Shown: piece after piece, positions 22,156 through 29,761 of the stretch
Numbering within the stretch: position 1 is the stretch's first letter
Layout: each line of letters opens with the position of its first letter
IMG/VR virus record: IMGVR_UViG_3300025293_000007
Coordinates: 1-45,374 of that record
Source: a virus
Direction: 5' to 3' (one strand)
Length of the DNA: 45,374 nt
The notes under the pieces: model-generated
The model's database searches: none
Seen by the model: only the letters and a program-made list of their open reading frames with translations
Told to the model about the DNA's origin: nothing
Program-made: the position numbers and the translations under genes

Positions 22156-22212
22156 ATCGTGTGCCTTTCCTCGGATCGTGTGCCTTTCCTCGGATCGTGT
22201 GTCTTTCCTCTT
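22156..22212. repeat. Three tandem 19-bp repeats ATCGTGTGCCTTTCCTCGG
   Basis: Units start at 22156, 22175 and 22194; the first two are identical and the third differs at three positions. They resemble the 14-bp units at 20221-20262 (ATCGNGTGTCTTTC). Confidence 0.85.
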
Positions 22213-22286
22213 GATCCAAGTCGGCCAGATGGTTTACTATGAGCACATCGAGACGTTTTGGGTTTACGTTTTCGGTTCACCTCCTG

Positions 22287-22314
22287 AGGGGTCAAGCAAT
22301 TGGCCCCTTTTTTT
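22287..22314 (+). terminator. Terminator with GNRA loop
   Basis: AGGGGTCAA, loop GCAA, TTGGCCCC then seven T (22308-22314). One G-U pair. It ends the repeat-rich interval on the plus strand, which implies a transcript without a large gene crosses that interval. Confidence 0.85.
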
Positions 22315-22380
22315 ATGTGCATACGCTTTCATAGAGCAAGCAATATGCTATTATGATGAAGATAAAGGGAGGCAATGATT

Positions 22381-22533
22381 ATGGAAGTTTCAGTACCAGT
22401 TTTTTCTTGGCAGCGTTGGTGGGAAGTACCCTTCTTTATATTCATCGGTCTTATGATGATCCTTTTCCTTCCCTGTTATTTCGGAATCCATTTGATGCGT
22501 AAACACTTTAAAAAAGAAAAGGTTTCTCAATAA
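22381..22533 (+). CDS. Small single-span membrane protein
   Basis: 50 residues from ATG 22381, which has GGAGG 8 nt upstream; an in-frame ATG at 22375 is too close to that site. A hydrophobic segment (VPFFIFIGLMMILFLPCYFG, about residues 15-34) is followed by a basic tail (MRKHFKKEKVSQ). Topology fits a small inner-membrane protein with the tail in the cytoplasm. Phage holins and superinfection-exclusion proteins look like this, but nothing else supports either. The stop overlaps the next start (TAATG). Confidence 0.65.
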   Translation: MEVSVPVFSWQRWWEVPFFIFIGLMMILFLPCYFGIHLMRKHFKKEKVSQ

Positions 22534-22892
22534 TGAAGTTTGCTGTCATTCGGCACACCTTCGTCCTCACCCAAATACAAGAAGACCCGCCAGAAAGCGA
22601 AGGCAGTTGGGAACATTTTGTCTGGCTTTTCGATGATGAAAGAGACTCCATCGCATTCGCCATCACCCTGCTCGACAGTCCGCTTCTGAAGAATGAATTT
22701 GCTCTGGCTGATGCTGTTGAGCAACTTGAAAAACGTGGCTACTACCAGATCGGTGGCGAGAGCGTAGCTGTAGGGGTCGTGATGAACACGGTTGAGGGAT
22801 TCGGATTAACGCAGGAAGAAGGCTCTCCAGACTGGGAAGAATCAGCAAAGGAATTTGTATCCAATGAAAAACGAAAAAACAATCTTCATTAG
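22533..22892 (+). CDS. Hypothetical acidic protein
   Basis: 119 residues from ATG 22533, translationally coupled to the membrane protein. N-terminal strand MKFAVIRHTFVLTQIQEDPP, then EHFVWLFDDERDSIAFAITL, a helical stretch, and a C-terminal acidic part (EEGSPDWEESAKEFVSNEKR). Not recognised. It overlaps the next gene by 29 nt. Confidence 0.6.
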   Translation: MKFAVIRHTFVLTQIQEDPPESEGSWEHFVWLFDDERDSIAFAITLLDSPLLKNEFALADAVEQLEKRGYYQIGGESVAVGVVMNTVEGFGLTQEEGSPDWEESAKEFVSNEKRKNNLH

Positions 22893-23124
22893 ATGTAGCG
22901 AGGAAACGCTGCTGTTGGCAAAGGCACTCGCTGAACATGAAGATCGATCAGTGAATAAACAAATCATCCACCTGATTCATTCTGCCGCGAAGAAGAATCC
23001 AATACTGGCTGGAGAATTAAGCAGGAGGAAAACCGTTTACCCCAACAAGAAAGAGACTAAGTATGGTCTGGTAGAGCTTGCAAAAAGCCTTCAGAAGGTG
23101 ATTCCCCAAGACCCCAAAAATTAA
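22864..23124 (+). CDS. Ribbon-helix-helix (Arc-like) DNA-binding protein
   Basis: 86 residues from ATG 22864. The N-terminal strand KTIFIRCSEE followed by helices TLLLAKALAEHEDRSVNKQI and HLIHSAAKKN fits an Arc/CopG-type dimeric repressor fold. The Lys-rich C-terminal half (RRKTVYPNKKETKYGL) may add DNA contacts. A candidate regulator that could bind the palindromic elements in this genome. The target is inference. Confidence 0.65.
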   Translation: MKNEKTIFIRCSEETLLLAKALAEHEDRSVNKQIIHLIHSAAKKNPILAGELSRRKTVYPNKKETKYGLVELAKSLQKVIPQDPKN

Positions 23125-23542
23125 TCAAGGTGTCGCAGCATCTTTGGGCGACATTTACGACTCCATCCCTGATCTCTATGGGATTCCCCACCATCAATGC
23201 CCAGAAAATCTTCTCATCCTCATTCCCGCATTCTTGGGAAATTAATCTTTGAACCTTTAGTAATACAACGGACCTGTGGAACGGTTTCGGAGAAGAATTA
23301 TGATCAGTAAATATTCTTTCCCAAGAAACACTTCCGCCAAAAGCACCCGATTTCGAAATCAATCCCAAATACTGGTTTGCTACGTTGTGCTGCTGTGCCG
23401 ACAGTTGTTTCAAAAGATACAGCCTGTCAATCGCGTGTTGATCGAGGACAACAGCCTGCCCAAGTCGGTCAACACCTACTCGATGCCTCTTATGTAGGCA
23501 TCGAGTGCCAGTCTCCCTACAGGGACCAGTCGAAGTCTTCAT
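23057..23542 (-). CDS. Hypothetical protein downstream of primase-helicase
   Basis: 161 residues from ATG 23542. GGAGA lies upstream and the start overlaps the primase-helicase end by 26 nt. The middle and end look like a real soluble protein (LYLLKQLSAQQHNVANQYLG, EDEKIFWALMVGNPIEIRDG, VNVAQRCCDTLINFWGL), while the first 25 residues cross the hairpin at 23478-23506 and look less natural. The true start may be later. It overlaps the 3' end of the ribbon-helix-helix gene on the other strand. No family recognised. Confidence 0.45.
   Translation of the reverse strand: MKTSTGPCRETGTRCLHKRHRVGVDRLGQAVVLDQHAIDRLYLLKQLSAQQHNVANQYLGLISKSGAFGGSVSWERIFTDHNSSPKPFHRSVVLLKVQRLISQECGNEDEKIFWALMVGNPIEIRDGVVNVAQRCCDTLINFWGLGESPSEGFLQALPDHT
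23478..23506 (-). other. 11-bp hairpin after primase-helicase gene
   Basis: ACTCGATGCCT (23478-23488), loop CTTATGT, AGGCATCGAGT (23496-23506). Perfect pairing, starting 11 nt after the primase-helicase stop. No U tract; probably a 3'-end or processing structure. Confidence 0.7.
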
Positions 23543-25307
23543 CCTCGATATCTCCCTGCACTTCTGAATAACGCCCAGTCCTTGGGTCAAAGATAAGAGA
23601 AACCTTTCCAGTCTTTCCGCACCAACCCCACCTGACTTTCCAAGCGATCAACTCACAGTTTCCATCTTCTGGTCTTTCATCATCAATTTTCCTGATCGTC
23701 AATCCAACGTCACACTTCGAAAACCAGTGCATCGATCCAGCCACATCGAGTCCTCCCACCAATGGACGCTTGCCGTCACGATAACTTGGCTTTGCGGGAT
23801 GGCTCACAAAAAGGCAAAGAACGTCATAATGCCTGCAGAAAAGTTGAATTTTGGTAAGTACACTGGAGATAAAATCAGTATCAATCGACTTAGCGTGGAT
23901 GAAATTGAACGGATCGATTACGAGAATTCTGCAGCCACGCATGACGGCTCCCTCGGCTTTCTCTAGAATTTTCTCAATGGTCGGAAGCTCATCGGACCTG
24001 TAATCTTGGAACAGGATGTGATCCTTGATCCAGCTTGCCGCCCAGTCTTTTTCGGACTGTGTCATGCGGGGTCCAGAGCCATCGGAAAAGAAACTTTTAC
24101 CAATCAGAACTTGAGACAACAGCGCGGAGTGCATGGCTGGAGGTTTTTCGAAAGAGCAGAAACAGGTCTTGAGTCCAGTCGAGCGTCCTACGTTTACGAT
24201 CAATGAATCGAGCCAAGCTGACTTGCCTTCTGACGGCCAACCGCTGATCACAACTAGACTGCTGGTAGTAAGCTTGAATAACTTATCGACAGAGGTGTAG
24301 CCAGTTGAAATTCCCCTAGGCACTCCCTGATCATAGAGCCTCTGGAATTCTTCGTGGTAACTGGAAATGTCGTTCAGCCCGTGCAACGGCATCGGAGTTG
24401 CATTGATGATGGATTCCCTCACGGCTTCCGAGCCATCTGCCATCAGTAATTCATTGGCATCCTTGTGTGTCCCGTAGCTCACTCTCGTACATCGTCCTGC
24501 ATTTAATCTTCTGCTTAATTCTGCAGCGAGTAGGTCCCCGCATTTGTCAGCATCGGTAGCTAGGATAATTTTTGTCTGGCTTTTGAACTTGTCCCTTTCT
24601 TCCCATATGAATTTGAATCTACCTTCCTCTTCTGGAGCAACGCGGTTCTCTGAGATTTTTGACGGTGCGCCATTCGGAACTGAATAACACTGGATATTCA
24701 TGTGCCCAGCGAATGCGTTTTGCACGGCAAGGCAATCGAGTTCTCCTTCGGTAATAATAATGCCATCCAGAATAGGAAGATCAGGATCGAAAATTTGCTG
24801 ACCCCACAGGCGGGATGCTTTTCCCTCCCACCAGAAAGTTTTCGCTCCATTGGCAGACCTCCACTTTACTGCGTCCACGTTACCGTCTGTCAGATAGGGA
24901 AAACCTATTACTGGTTTATTATTCTTTTGGTTGAGGATTGCGCCAGCCTTATCAGCAATGACTGGGTCGATCCCGCGTTGCTTCAACCAATCAGCTGCCT
25001 GTCCAGACAGGTGGTTGGGAGGAATATTTTTTATATTTGGGGCAGCCTTAACAGGACGCTCCAAGTTGTTGAAATTTATGGTCTTATTGGTAAATACAGA
25101 CCCGCGCTCACCGCAGTGGTGGCAGTGGAAAACCAATCTGTCGCTTTCGATCTTCACCGACAAGGGCCTGTCGGCTTTGTTTTTTCTCTGGGACTGGCAA
25201 TCTGGACAGCTGATTTTGAATTGCCCGATTGGAAGTCCTTGGGTAGGTGGCTGTTTTTCGATATGTGCTAAAAAAAATTCTCTCTTCTCTCGTTCTTGGA
25301 TTTGCAT
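23517..25307 (-). CDS. Bifunctional DNA primase-helicase (T7 gp4-like)
   Basis: 596 residues from ATG 25307 with GAGGAGGACCA upstream. Zinc-binding primase domain: CPDC (34-37) and CHHC (62-65). Toprim: IIITEGELDC (183-192) and ILATDADKCGD. RecA-type hexameric helicase: Walker A GWPSEGKS (356-363), Walker B RILVIDPFNF (460-469), then CLFVSHPAKP and a GG-LDVAGS motif. It makes primers and unwinds DNA at the phage fork. It is the only core replication enzyme seen here; the polymerase is not in the window. Confidence 0.92.
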   Translation of the reverse strand: MQIQEREKREFFLAHIEKQPPTQGLPIGQFKISCPDCQSQRKNKADRPLSVKIESDRLVFHCHHCGERGSVFTNKTINFNNLERPVKAAPNIKNIPPNHLSGQAADWLKQRGIDPVIADKAGAILNQKNNKPVIGFPYLTDGNVDAVKWRSANGAKTFWWEGKASRLWGQQIFDPDLPILDGIIITEGELDCLAVQNAFAGHMNIQCYSVPNGAPSKISENRVAPEEEGRFKFIWEERDKFKSQTKIILATDADKCGDLLAAELSRRLNAGRCTRVSYGTHKDANELLMADGSEAVRESIINATPMPLHGLNDISSYHEEFQRLYDQGVPRGISTGYTSVDKLFKLTTSSLVVISGWPSEGKSAWLDSLIVNVGRSTGLKTCFCSFEKPPAMHSALLSQVLIGKSFFSDGSGPRMTQSEKDWAASWIKDHILFQDYRSDELPTIEKILEKAEGAVMRGCRILVIDPFNFIHAKSIDTDFISSVLTKIQLFCRHYDVLCLFVSHPAKPSYRDGKRPLVGGLDVAGSMHWFSKCDVGLTIRKIDDERPEDGNCELIAWKVRWGWCGKTGKVSLIFDPRTGRYSEVQGDIEDEDFDWSL

Positions 25308-25320
25308 TGGTCCTCCTCAT

Positions 25321-25366
25321 AGTTCTTACTAAGTAGTTCTAACTAAGACTTAGTATAAGATTATTA
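25321..25366. promoter_or_regulatory. Clustered TTACTAAG-type repeats upstream of primase-helicase
   Basis: CTTACTAAGTAG, CTAACTAAG and ACTTAGTATAAG occur within 46 bp as direct and inverted copies. The same word is found in the terminase interval (13973-14085). Position just upstream of a minus-strand gene suggests an operator or promoter. Confidence 0.5.
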
Positions 25367-25377
25367 TTATATAATTC

Positions 25378-25818
25378 TTATACCTCTTCTAAAGATGAAA
25401 TAAATTTCGAAATTTTCCTGATCATGCGCCTCTCGCGGAAGCTGTCATTCACAAAATCGTGATACTCAGCAAGCTGTGGGTCGTGGCAGAAAGATTCCTC
25501 GTTGATATCATTCTGATAAATTGCCCACTCAAGTGCTTGTTTCAGATCGTGCGGAAACGATCCAAGATGTGTGGGTGGCGTGTAAATGTCCTCATCTAAC
25601 CCTACGTTGATCTTGCCAACAGACAGGGGCTTCTTGCGTTTGAGTGTTCGGTATTTTTTGAGGCACAGGGCATTGCAAAATTTATTTTTCCCCAGACTGG
25701 GACTCTCGATTCCGCACCCCAAACAAACCTTGACGCTCAATATCCTTCTGATCGGTTTGATAATTTCCCCGTGCTTGGGGGGAGTGTGCAAGAAAATCAA
25801 ACCACCTATGCTAGCCAT
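25378..25818 (-). CDS. Zinc-finger hypothetical protein
   Basis: 146 residues from ATG 25818. CLGCG (about 32-36) and FCNALCLKKY (about 47-56) form a likely zinc knuckle of the type seen in phage HNH and recombination accessory proteins, but no HNH residues follow. The rest is charged (YTPPTHLGSFPHDLKQALEW, a helical region, and RRMIRKISKFISSLEEV at the end). It overlaps the end of the next upstream gene by 8 nt. Function unknown. Confidence 0.6.
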   Translation of the reverse strand: MASIGGLIFLHTPPKHGEIIKPIRRILSVKVCLGCGIESPSLGKNKFCNALCLKKYRTLKRKKPLSVGKINVGLDEDIYTPPTHLGSFPHDLKQALEWAIYQNDINEESFCHDPQLAEYHDFVNDSFRERRMIRKISKFISSLEEV

Positions 25819-26083
25819 TTGCTTTCCTTGTGATTCTCTTGTCCACCATACGCGCCATCCAGTCTGAAATTCTTTTCCTTGAGACCTGAGGATATTCTAA
25901 AATTCTCAGAACATTTTTTCTTGCACCACCTGAATCGATGCCAAGCTCCTGTGAAATTTTCAGGAAGTCATCAGAAAGAAAATATTCTAGTCCATTTTTC
26001 TTTAGCTCAGAATCACTACTTCCAACATCTCTGATTGCCTGCTTGAGAATAGCCGAATTAATTTTGAGTGCCGTGAAATTCAT
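25811..26083 (-). CDS. Hypothetical helical protein
   Basis: 90 residues from ATG 26083. Helical: LKINSAILKQAIRDVGSSDS, EYFLSDDFLKISQELGID, then NVLRILEYPQVSRKRISDWM. The C-terminal part could be a small helix-turn-helix. It is the first gene of the minus-strand primase-helicase group and divergent from the plus-strand operon promoter. Not recognised. Confidence 0.55.
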   Translation of the reverse strand: MNFTALKINSAILKQAIRDVGSSDSELKKNGLEYFLSDDFLKISQELGIDSGGARKNVLRILEYPQVSRKRISDWMARMVDKRITRKANG

Positions 26084-26135
26084 TGCCCAAGTCTAGCACC
26101 AGAAAAAAGCTCCATCAACCATCTGTGTCTCATGC

Positions 26136-26164
26136 TTGTCACCACCAACCAACTCTTTTATAAT
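26136..26164 (+). promoter_or_regulatory. Near-consensus sigma70 promoter
   Basis: TTGTCA (26136-26141), 17-nt spacer, TATAAT (26159-26164): 5 of 6 and 6 of 6 matches. It should start transcription near 26171, 30 nt before the first gene of the replication operon. It suggests that host RNA polymerase reads this operon. Confidence 0.8.
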
Positions 26165-26202
26165 CAGCACCACCCCATCGAAATCATCAAGGAGGCATCT
26201 AT

Positions 26203-26388
26203 ATGAAAGCCAAGATTTTATTGGCTCAAAAACCCATGCTAGGCAACGAACACCAAGGATACTTGGTAATCGGCCTAGTCAATCTCACAACCCACGACAT
26301 CGGTTCTGAACTCAGCAAAAGCGAAGTAACTGTTCTATGTAAAGACAGAAGGCTCACCGTTGAAATCTGCGAATGGTCAAAAACTTAG
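26203..26388 (+). CDS. Small hypothetical protein, first in operon
   Basis: 61 residues from ATG 26203 with AAGGAGGCATCT upstream. Beta-rich: MKAKILLAQKPMLGNEHQGY, LVIGLVNLTTHDIG, then EVTVLCKDRRLTVEICEW. No motif recognised. Position right after a strong promoter suggests high early expression. Confidence 0.65.
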   Translation: MKAKILLAQKPMLGNEHQGYLVIGLVNLTTHDIGSELSKSEVTVLCKDRRLTVEICEWSKT

Positions 26389-26397
26389 GGGGATAAT

Positions 26398-26625
26398 ATG
26401 AATTGTGTAATATGTAAAAAACCAATCCTCCCAGACCGTGACGATAAGGGAAAAATCTACTGGACCCAAGGAAACAATTCCCTGCCCGTTCAAGAGGGAA
26501 GGTGCTGCAATGCCTGCAATTTTACAAAGGTTATTCCAGCTAGGATAAACAGAATCGGGAAATTGAAAAAGGAACTGGATTCAAGAAAAATTGAGAATCA
26601 TAAGGAGGCACAAAATGAAGCTTGA
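26398..26625 (+). CDS. Small zinc-finger protein with a grafted C-terminus
   Basis: 75 residues from ATG 26398. MNCVICKKPILPDRD and GRCCNACNFTKVIPARI give a four-Cys zinc finger known as a small marine phage family. The tail, INRIGKLKKELDSRK, is nearly identical to the start of the protein at 32772-33140 (DRIGKLKKELDSRK). At DNA level 26550-26590 and 32777-32817 match at 39 of 41 bases. The last residues are therefore probably a graft from a duplication. Confidence 0.7.
   Translation: MNCVICKKPILPDRDDKGKIYWTQGNNSLPVQEGRCCNACNFTKVIPARINRIGKLKKELDSRKIENHKEAQNEA
26550..26590 (+). repeat. 41-bp segment repeated at 32777-32817
   Basis: Both copies start with CAGAATCGGGAAATT and differ at two positions (39 of 41 identical). 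They are read in the same phase, at the end of one gene here and the start of another at 32772. A likely recent duplication or recombination joint. Confidence 0.85.
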
Positions 26626-26860
26626 AGTAGTGAGCGGTGTTCCTATTCCAGAAACGAAAGGAAAGCCTAGAAAATATCCGCTCGATCTGGATGAGCTTGG
26701 ATCAGGTGACCATGTACTGGTTCCTATTCCGAAGAATCAGATCGGACAGGAAGTGAAAATTATAAGAAATTTTGTACTGAGATACACGCACAAAAATCCT
26801 TCTAAAAAATTCACCATCAGGCAGCTTCCAGAAGGTGTGGGGATTTGGAGAATAAAATAA
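26615..26860 (+). CDS. Small conserved phage protein (DUF7303-like)
   Basis: 81 residues from ATG 26615, chosen for AAGGAGGCACAAA. The order KYPLDLDELGSGDHVLVPIP, then a helix, KKFTIRQLPEGVGIWRIK, is a short alpha/beta family common in marine phages (similar to DUF7303, tentative). It overlaps the previous gene by 11 nt. Function unknown. Confidence 0.7.
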   Translation: MKLEVVSGVPIPETKGKPRKYPLDLDELGSGDHVLVPIPKNQIGQEVKIIRNFVLRYTHKNPSKKFTIRQLPEGVGIWRIK

Positions 26861-26861
26861 A

Positions 26862-28400
26862 GTGAAAAATTACCGCCCTTGGAGGTGGGTCAAACCCAAT
26901 TCACACCGCAGTTCTCTGGCTAAGACAGTAAAAAAATCAGCTAAACACGAACCAGAATTGTGGCATCCAGTTTCGCGCAGTCATGCAAACCTAGACCCGT
27001 GGAACTTGATGTGCTTTCTGGTTGAGCAAATTTCGTGCGCCCATCAGACTGGAGCAAACAAGTGGAACACGGGCGAGGTAGTGCAGGGACTGTCAGATGC
27101 TGACACCACATCCTCAAGCAGAATTGCTTTGCTTGGAAGTGGGGACAATCGGTCTAAGGTGGCAAAACTGGACGACACCAATAATATACCCATCAGTCTG
27201 GAGGATATTAATAAAACAAGTTCTGGTTATAGTGATTTTTTCTCTGATACTGAAATTGACAATCAAAAAATAAAACTGCAAATCGAAAACCATTACTTGA
27301 ACTCAACCCCCAAAAATATAATATTTCCTGAGTCCGCAGAACTGCTCCACAGCATCATGGATGCCGACTACCAAACTGACGGATTCAAGCTTTTGAATGA
27401 CACTCCAAGCTTTCTTCTGATGATACCCAATGATTTTATGCGTGACGGCAAACCCATGAACAGTTTACTTTTTTCTTATTCCTCAAGATCGGAAACGGTT
27501 TTTCGATGGTATTGCCATTTGATAAACCTCCTAGGTTGCGTGAGAGGAGACAACGAACTAATTCCTTGGAATTCTGGAAGGATGGGAGTCCAGTATCAGG
27601 TGGAAGGAGGGGCAATTACGATAACCGACAAAGAACTTCATTCACTGGGGTTATCTGGAGAAGAAGAAGAAAAAGTAGAATGGATTACTCAGAAAGAGGC
27701 ACTTGGAAGATATTATCAACTGCATCTTAATTTGCAGGAAAAAATTATGAGAGGACATCCTGACCTTAAATTATCGCCAAAGGACGACATCAAAAACAAC
27801 GACAAAAGAGTGTCAATTGTTTTTGATGGCAACGAATCTACTGGTGCAATTTCCGTGTCTCCTGACCAGTTACAAAAAACTGCTAATTACGGGCGCGGAG
27901 ACAAGGAAATCGATGATGAAGTTATGAATTTAATTCTGGAAGGTCAGGGCAACGCGAGCAAAGAGATGTTCCTAGGTGACAAAAGCCCAGTAGAAGAACT
28001 CTGTGAAATAACCAGACTGGTTACATCCGTTTTAGTGTACATCCAAGCCTTGGGAGACGAAGTTCTGATCGAGGGAGTGCCTCTCAAAAAGAGGAACGGG
28101 CATGGCGGAATACCGATGTCACTTCGGGAAATGCCGAGCAAAAAGAAAAGTAGACCAGTAATATTTAATTTGAAAGGACCCAAGCGGTCGTTCACATCCA
28201 GAGCAGGCGGATACAGGCGTTTTCATTTCAGAACACTTACCCACGAAAAATACTATCAGGGAGAACACGCACGAAAACCAAGGGGCAGTCGGGTTGTATT
28301 TGTTCGGGATGCTTGGATAAAGGGAATGAAGCCCCATGTACTGACAGATGGAAAAGACATCGATAACAAAGTGATCAGGAGAGAAAACTATGACCATTGA
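26862..28400 (+). CDS. Large hypothetical protein
   Basis: 512 residues from GTG 26862. N-terminus basic and Trp-rich (NYRPWRWVKPNSHRSSLAK). Middle: LLHSIMDADYQTDGFKLLND, FLLMIPNDFMRDGKP, YSSRSETVFRWYCHLINLLG. C-terminus: PVIFNLKGPKRSF, then RFHFRTLTHEKYYQGEHARK and VVFVRDAWIKG. The C-terminal HxxRxHxRT-like stretch with a GSRVVFV strand recurs in phage early proteins of unknown role. No catalytic motif. It is the biggest unknown of the operon. Confidence 0.7.
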   Translation: MKNYRPWRWVKPNSHRSSLAKTVKKSAKHEPELWHPVSRSHANLDPWNLMCFLVEQISCAHQTGANKWNTGEVVQGLSDADTTSSSRIALLGSGDNRSKVAKLDDTNNIPISLEDINKTSSGYSDFFSDTEIDNQKIKLQIENHYLNSTPKNIIFPESAELLHSIMDADYQTDGFKLLNDTPSFLLMIPNDFMRDGKPMNSLLFSYSSRSETVFRWYCHLINLLGCVRGDNELIPWNSGRMGVQYQVEGGAITITDKELHSLGLSGEEEEKVEWITQKEALGRYYQLHLNLQEKIMRGHPDLKLSPKDDIKNNDKRVSIVFDGNESTGAISVSPDQLQKTANYGRGDKEIDDEVMNLILEGQGNASKEMFLGDKSPVEELCEITRLVTSVLVYIQALGDEVLIEGVPLKKRNGHGGIPMSLREMPSKKKSRPVIFNLKGPKRSFTSRAGGYRRFHFRTLTHEKYYQGEHARKPRGSRVVFVRDAWIKGMKPHVLTDGKDIDNKVIRRENYDH

Positions 28401-28623
28401 AGACAACTCTGATGCTTGGCATCAGGTCAACAACGAAGAGAGGCAACAAGCTGATCTTGATAAGCAAGTGGAAGCACTTAAAAAAAAGTATGCAGCAGAA
28501 AGAAAAAAACGGATTGAGGAAGAGAGAAAGATGGAATCATTGAAATCAGAAAATAAAAAGTTAAAAAAAGACCTTGAAGAGTGGGATCAGGGTAAGTCAA
28601 TTAAAAGGTTTTTACCCGAATGA
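28390..28623 (+). CDS. Small coiled-coil protein
   Basis: 77 residues from ATG 28390, overlapping the previous gene by 11 nt and the next by 4 nt. Residues 22-66 are a continuous charged coiled coil (DKQVEALKKKYAAERKKRIE). Such proteins often tether partners; the next gene is the nuclease. Function unknown. Confidence 0.65.
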   Translation: MTIEDNSDAWHQVNNEERQQADLDKQVEALKKKYAAERKKRIEEERKMESLKSENKKLKKDLEEWDQGKSIKRFLPE

Positions 28624-29570
28624 AGTTTACGAATAAATTTAACGTGCCTAGCGAGATTATCCGCGCTTATCACAATGACAAGTACAGCAAGGGGGATAGT
28701 GATTTTTCCATCACTGGGCTTATCACCCCACCACAGCAGCGAGTCCTCAAGGAAATGTACAGGCCAGAGATTACAATTGATTATTCAGACGAAATCTGGA
28801 AACTACTCGGCAGTGGCATTCATGCTGTAATAGAAAGAGCCAACGAAAACTACACGGACAACCTCACTGAGCAGAGGTTCACTGTGGATATTCTTGGAAA
28901 GAAGGTAAGTGGACAGATTGACAATCTCAACGTACCCGAAAAGAAACTTGAAGACTGGAAGGTAACCAGTTCCTATACCGTCAAGAACGCAATCAAGAAC
29001 GGTATTAAAAGTGAATGGGTCTCCCAACTCAATTGCTATAAGTATCTCTACGAGAAATCCACAGGAAAGAAAATAGACCAGTTAAATATTATTTGTTTGT
29101 GCAGGGACTGGAATCGTTGGGAATTTGAACGAAGCGGATCGCCCTATCCTGAGTGTCCCATTGCAACCTTGCCAGTTGAAATTTGGGAAACAGAGAAAAC
29201 TGAGAAGTTCCTTACTGACAGGGTTGCACTTCACAAAGAAACCGACATCGCAGTGGAAATGGGAATAAGGGTAATGCCAGTCTGTACTGACGAAGAACGC
29301 TGGATGAAGCCAGACGAGTTCCGCGTCACAAAGAAAGGACGGAAGAGCGCAATGCGAAGATTGCCGTCCGAAGAAGAAGCGAATGAATGGATAAAGAAAA
29401 ACGTACCAGAAAAAATTCATAAAGATATCAGCATAGTTTTTATCAAGGGAGAAGCCACACGCTGCAAGGCTTACTGCCCTGTTTCTAATTTTTGCAGCCA
29501 GTATCAGGAGGAAGTTAAAAACTCCGAAGGAGGGGAACAATGGACGAAGAATTCGAAGGATGCTACATAG
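28620..29570 (+). CDS. Cas4/RecB-like PD-(D/E)XK nuclease
   Basis: 316 residues from ATG 28620. Motifs in order: GSGIHAVIE (64-72, His68), GQID (98-101, Asp101), EDWKV (111-115, Asp112-x-Lys114), QLNCYKY (136-142, Gln136/Tyr140). The C-terminal Cys group CKAYCPVSNFC (about 285-295) suggests an iron-sulfur or zinc site as in Cas4. It is expected to process DNA ends for recombination with the annealing protein two genes on. No CRISPR array is present, so this is a phage recombination nuclease. Confidence 0.82.
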   Translation: MKFTNKFNVPSEIIRAYHNDKYSKGDSDFSITGLITPPQQRVLKEMYRPEITIDYSDEIWKLLGSGIHAVIERANENYTDNLTEQRFTVDILGKKVSGQIDNLNVPEKKLEDWKVTSSYTVKNAIKNGIKSEWVSQLNCYKYLYEKSTGKKIDQLNIICLCRDWNRWEFERSGSPYPECPIATLPVEIWETEKTEKFLTDRVALHKETDIAVEMGIRVMPVCTDEERWMKPDEFRVTKKGRKSAMRRLPSEEEANEWIKKNVPEKIHKDISIVFIKGEATRCKAYCPVSNFCSQYQEEVKNSEGGEQWTKNSKDAT

Positions 29571-29761
29571 CCGTCATAAAATACGGAGACCCTAATTCAC
29601 ACCTTGCTTTAACGTGTGGATTCGGGCCTTTCAAAGACGATGAAGATGCGAAGGGTTGGGTCTCGCGAGCCTATCGTGGAGCCAACGTGATCTCGGAAAT
29701 AGTAATTATTAATGAGCCATTTGAAATGAAACCAGTTCTGGTTGAGGAGGAAGATTCGTGA
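29540..29761 (+). CDS. Small hypothetical protein
   Basis: 73 residues from ATG 29540 with AAGGAGGGGAAC. Overlaps the nuclease by 31 nt. Acidic: DEEFEGCYIAVIKYGDPNSH, FGPFKDDEDAKGWVSRAYRG, then a strand NVISEIVIINEPFEM. A small alpha/beta fold. Coupled to the next gene (stop and GTG overlap). Unknown role, perhaps in recombination. Confidence 0.65.
   Translation: MDEEFEGCYIAVIKYGDPNSHLALTCGFGPFKDDEDAKGWVSRAYRGANVISEIVIINEPFEMKPVLVEEEDS

Noticed and set aside
22067-22378. Plus-strand frame of 103 codons in the repeat-rich interval
   Set aside because: It runs through the 17-bp hairpin, the 19-bp repeats and a terminator; the protein has no natural pattern.
28620-29570. CRISPR-associated Cas4
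   Set aside because: Only the Cas4-like nuclease is present. No CRISPR repeat array or other cas gene occurs; the neighbours are phage recombination genes.
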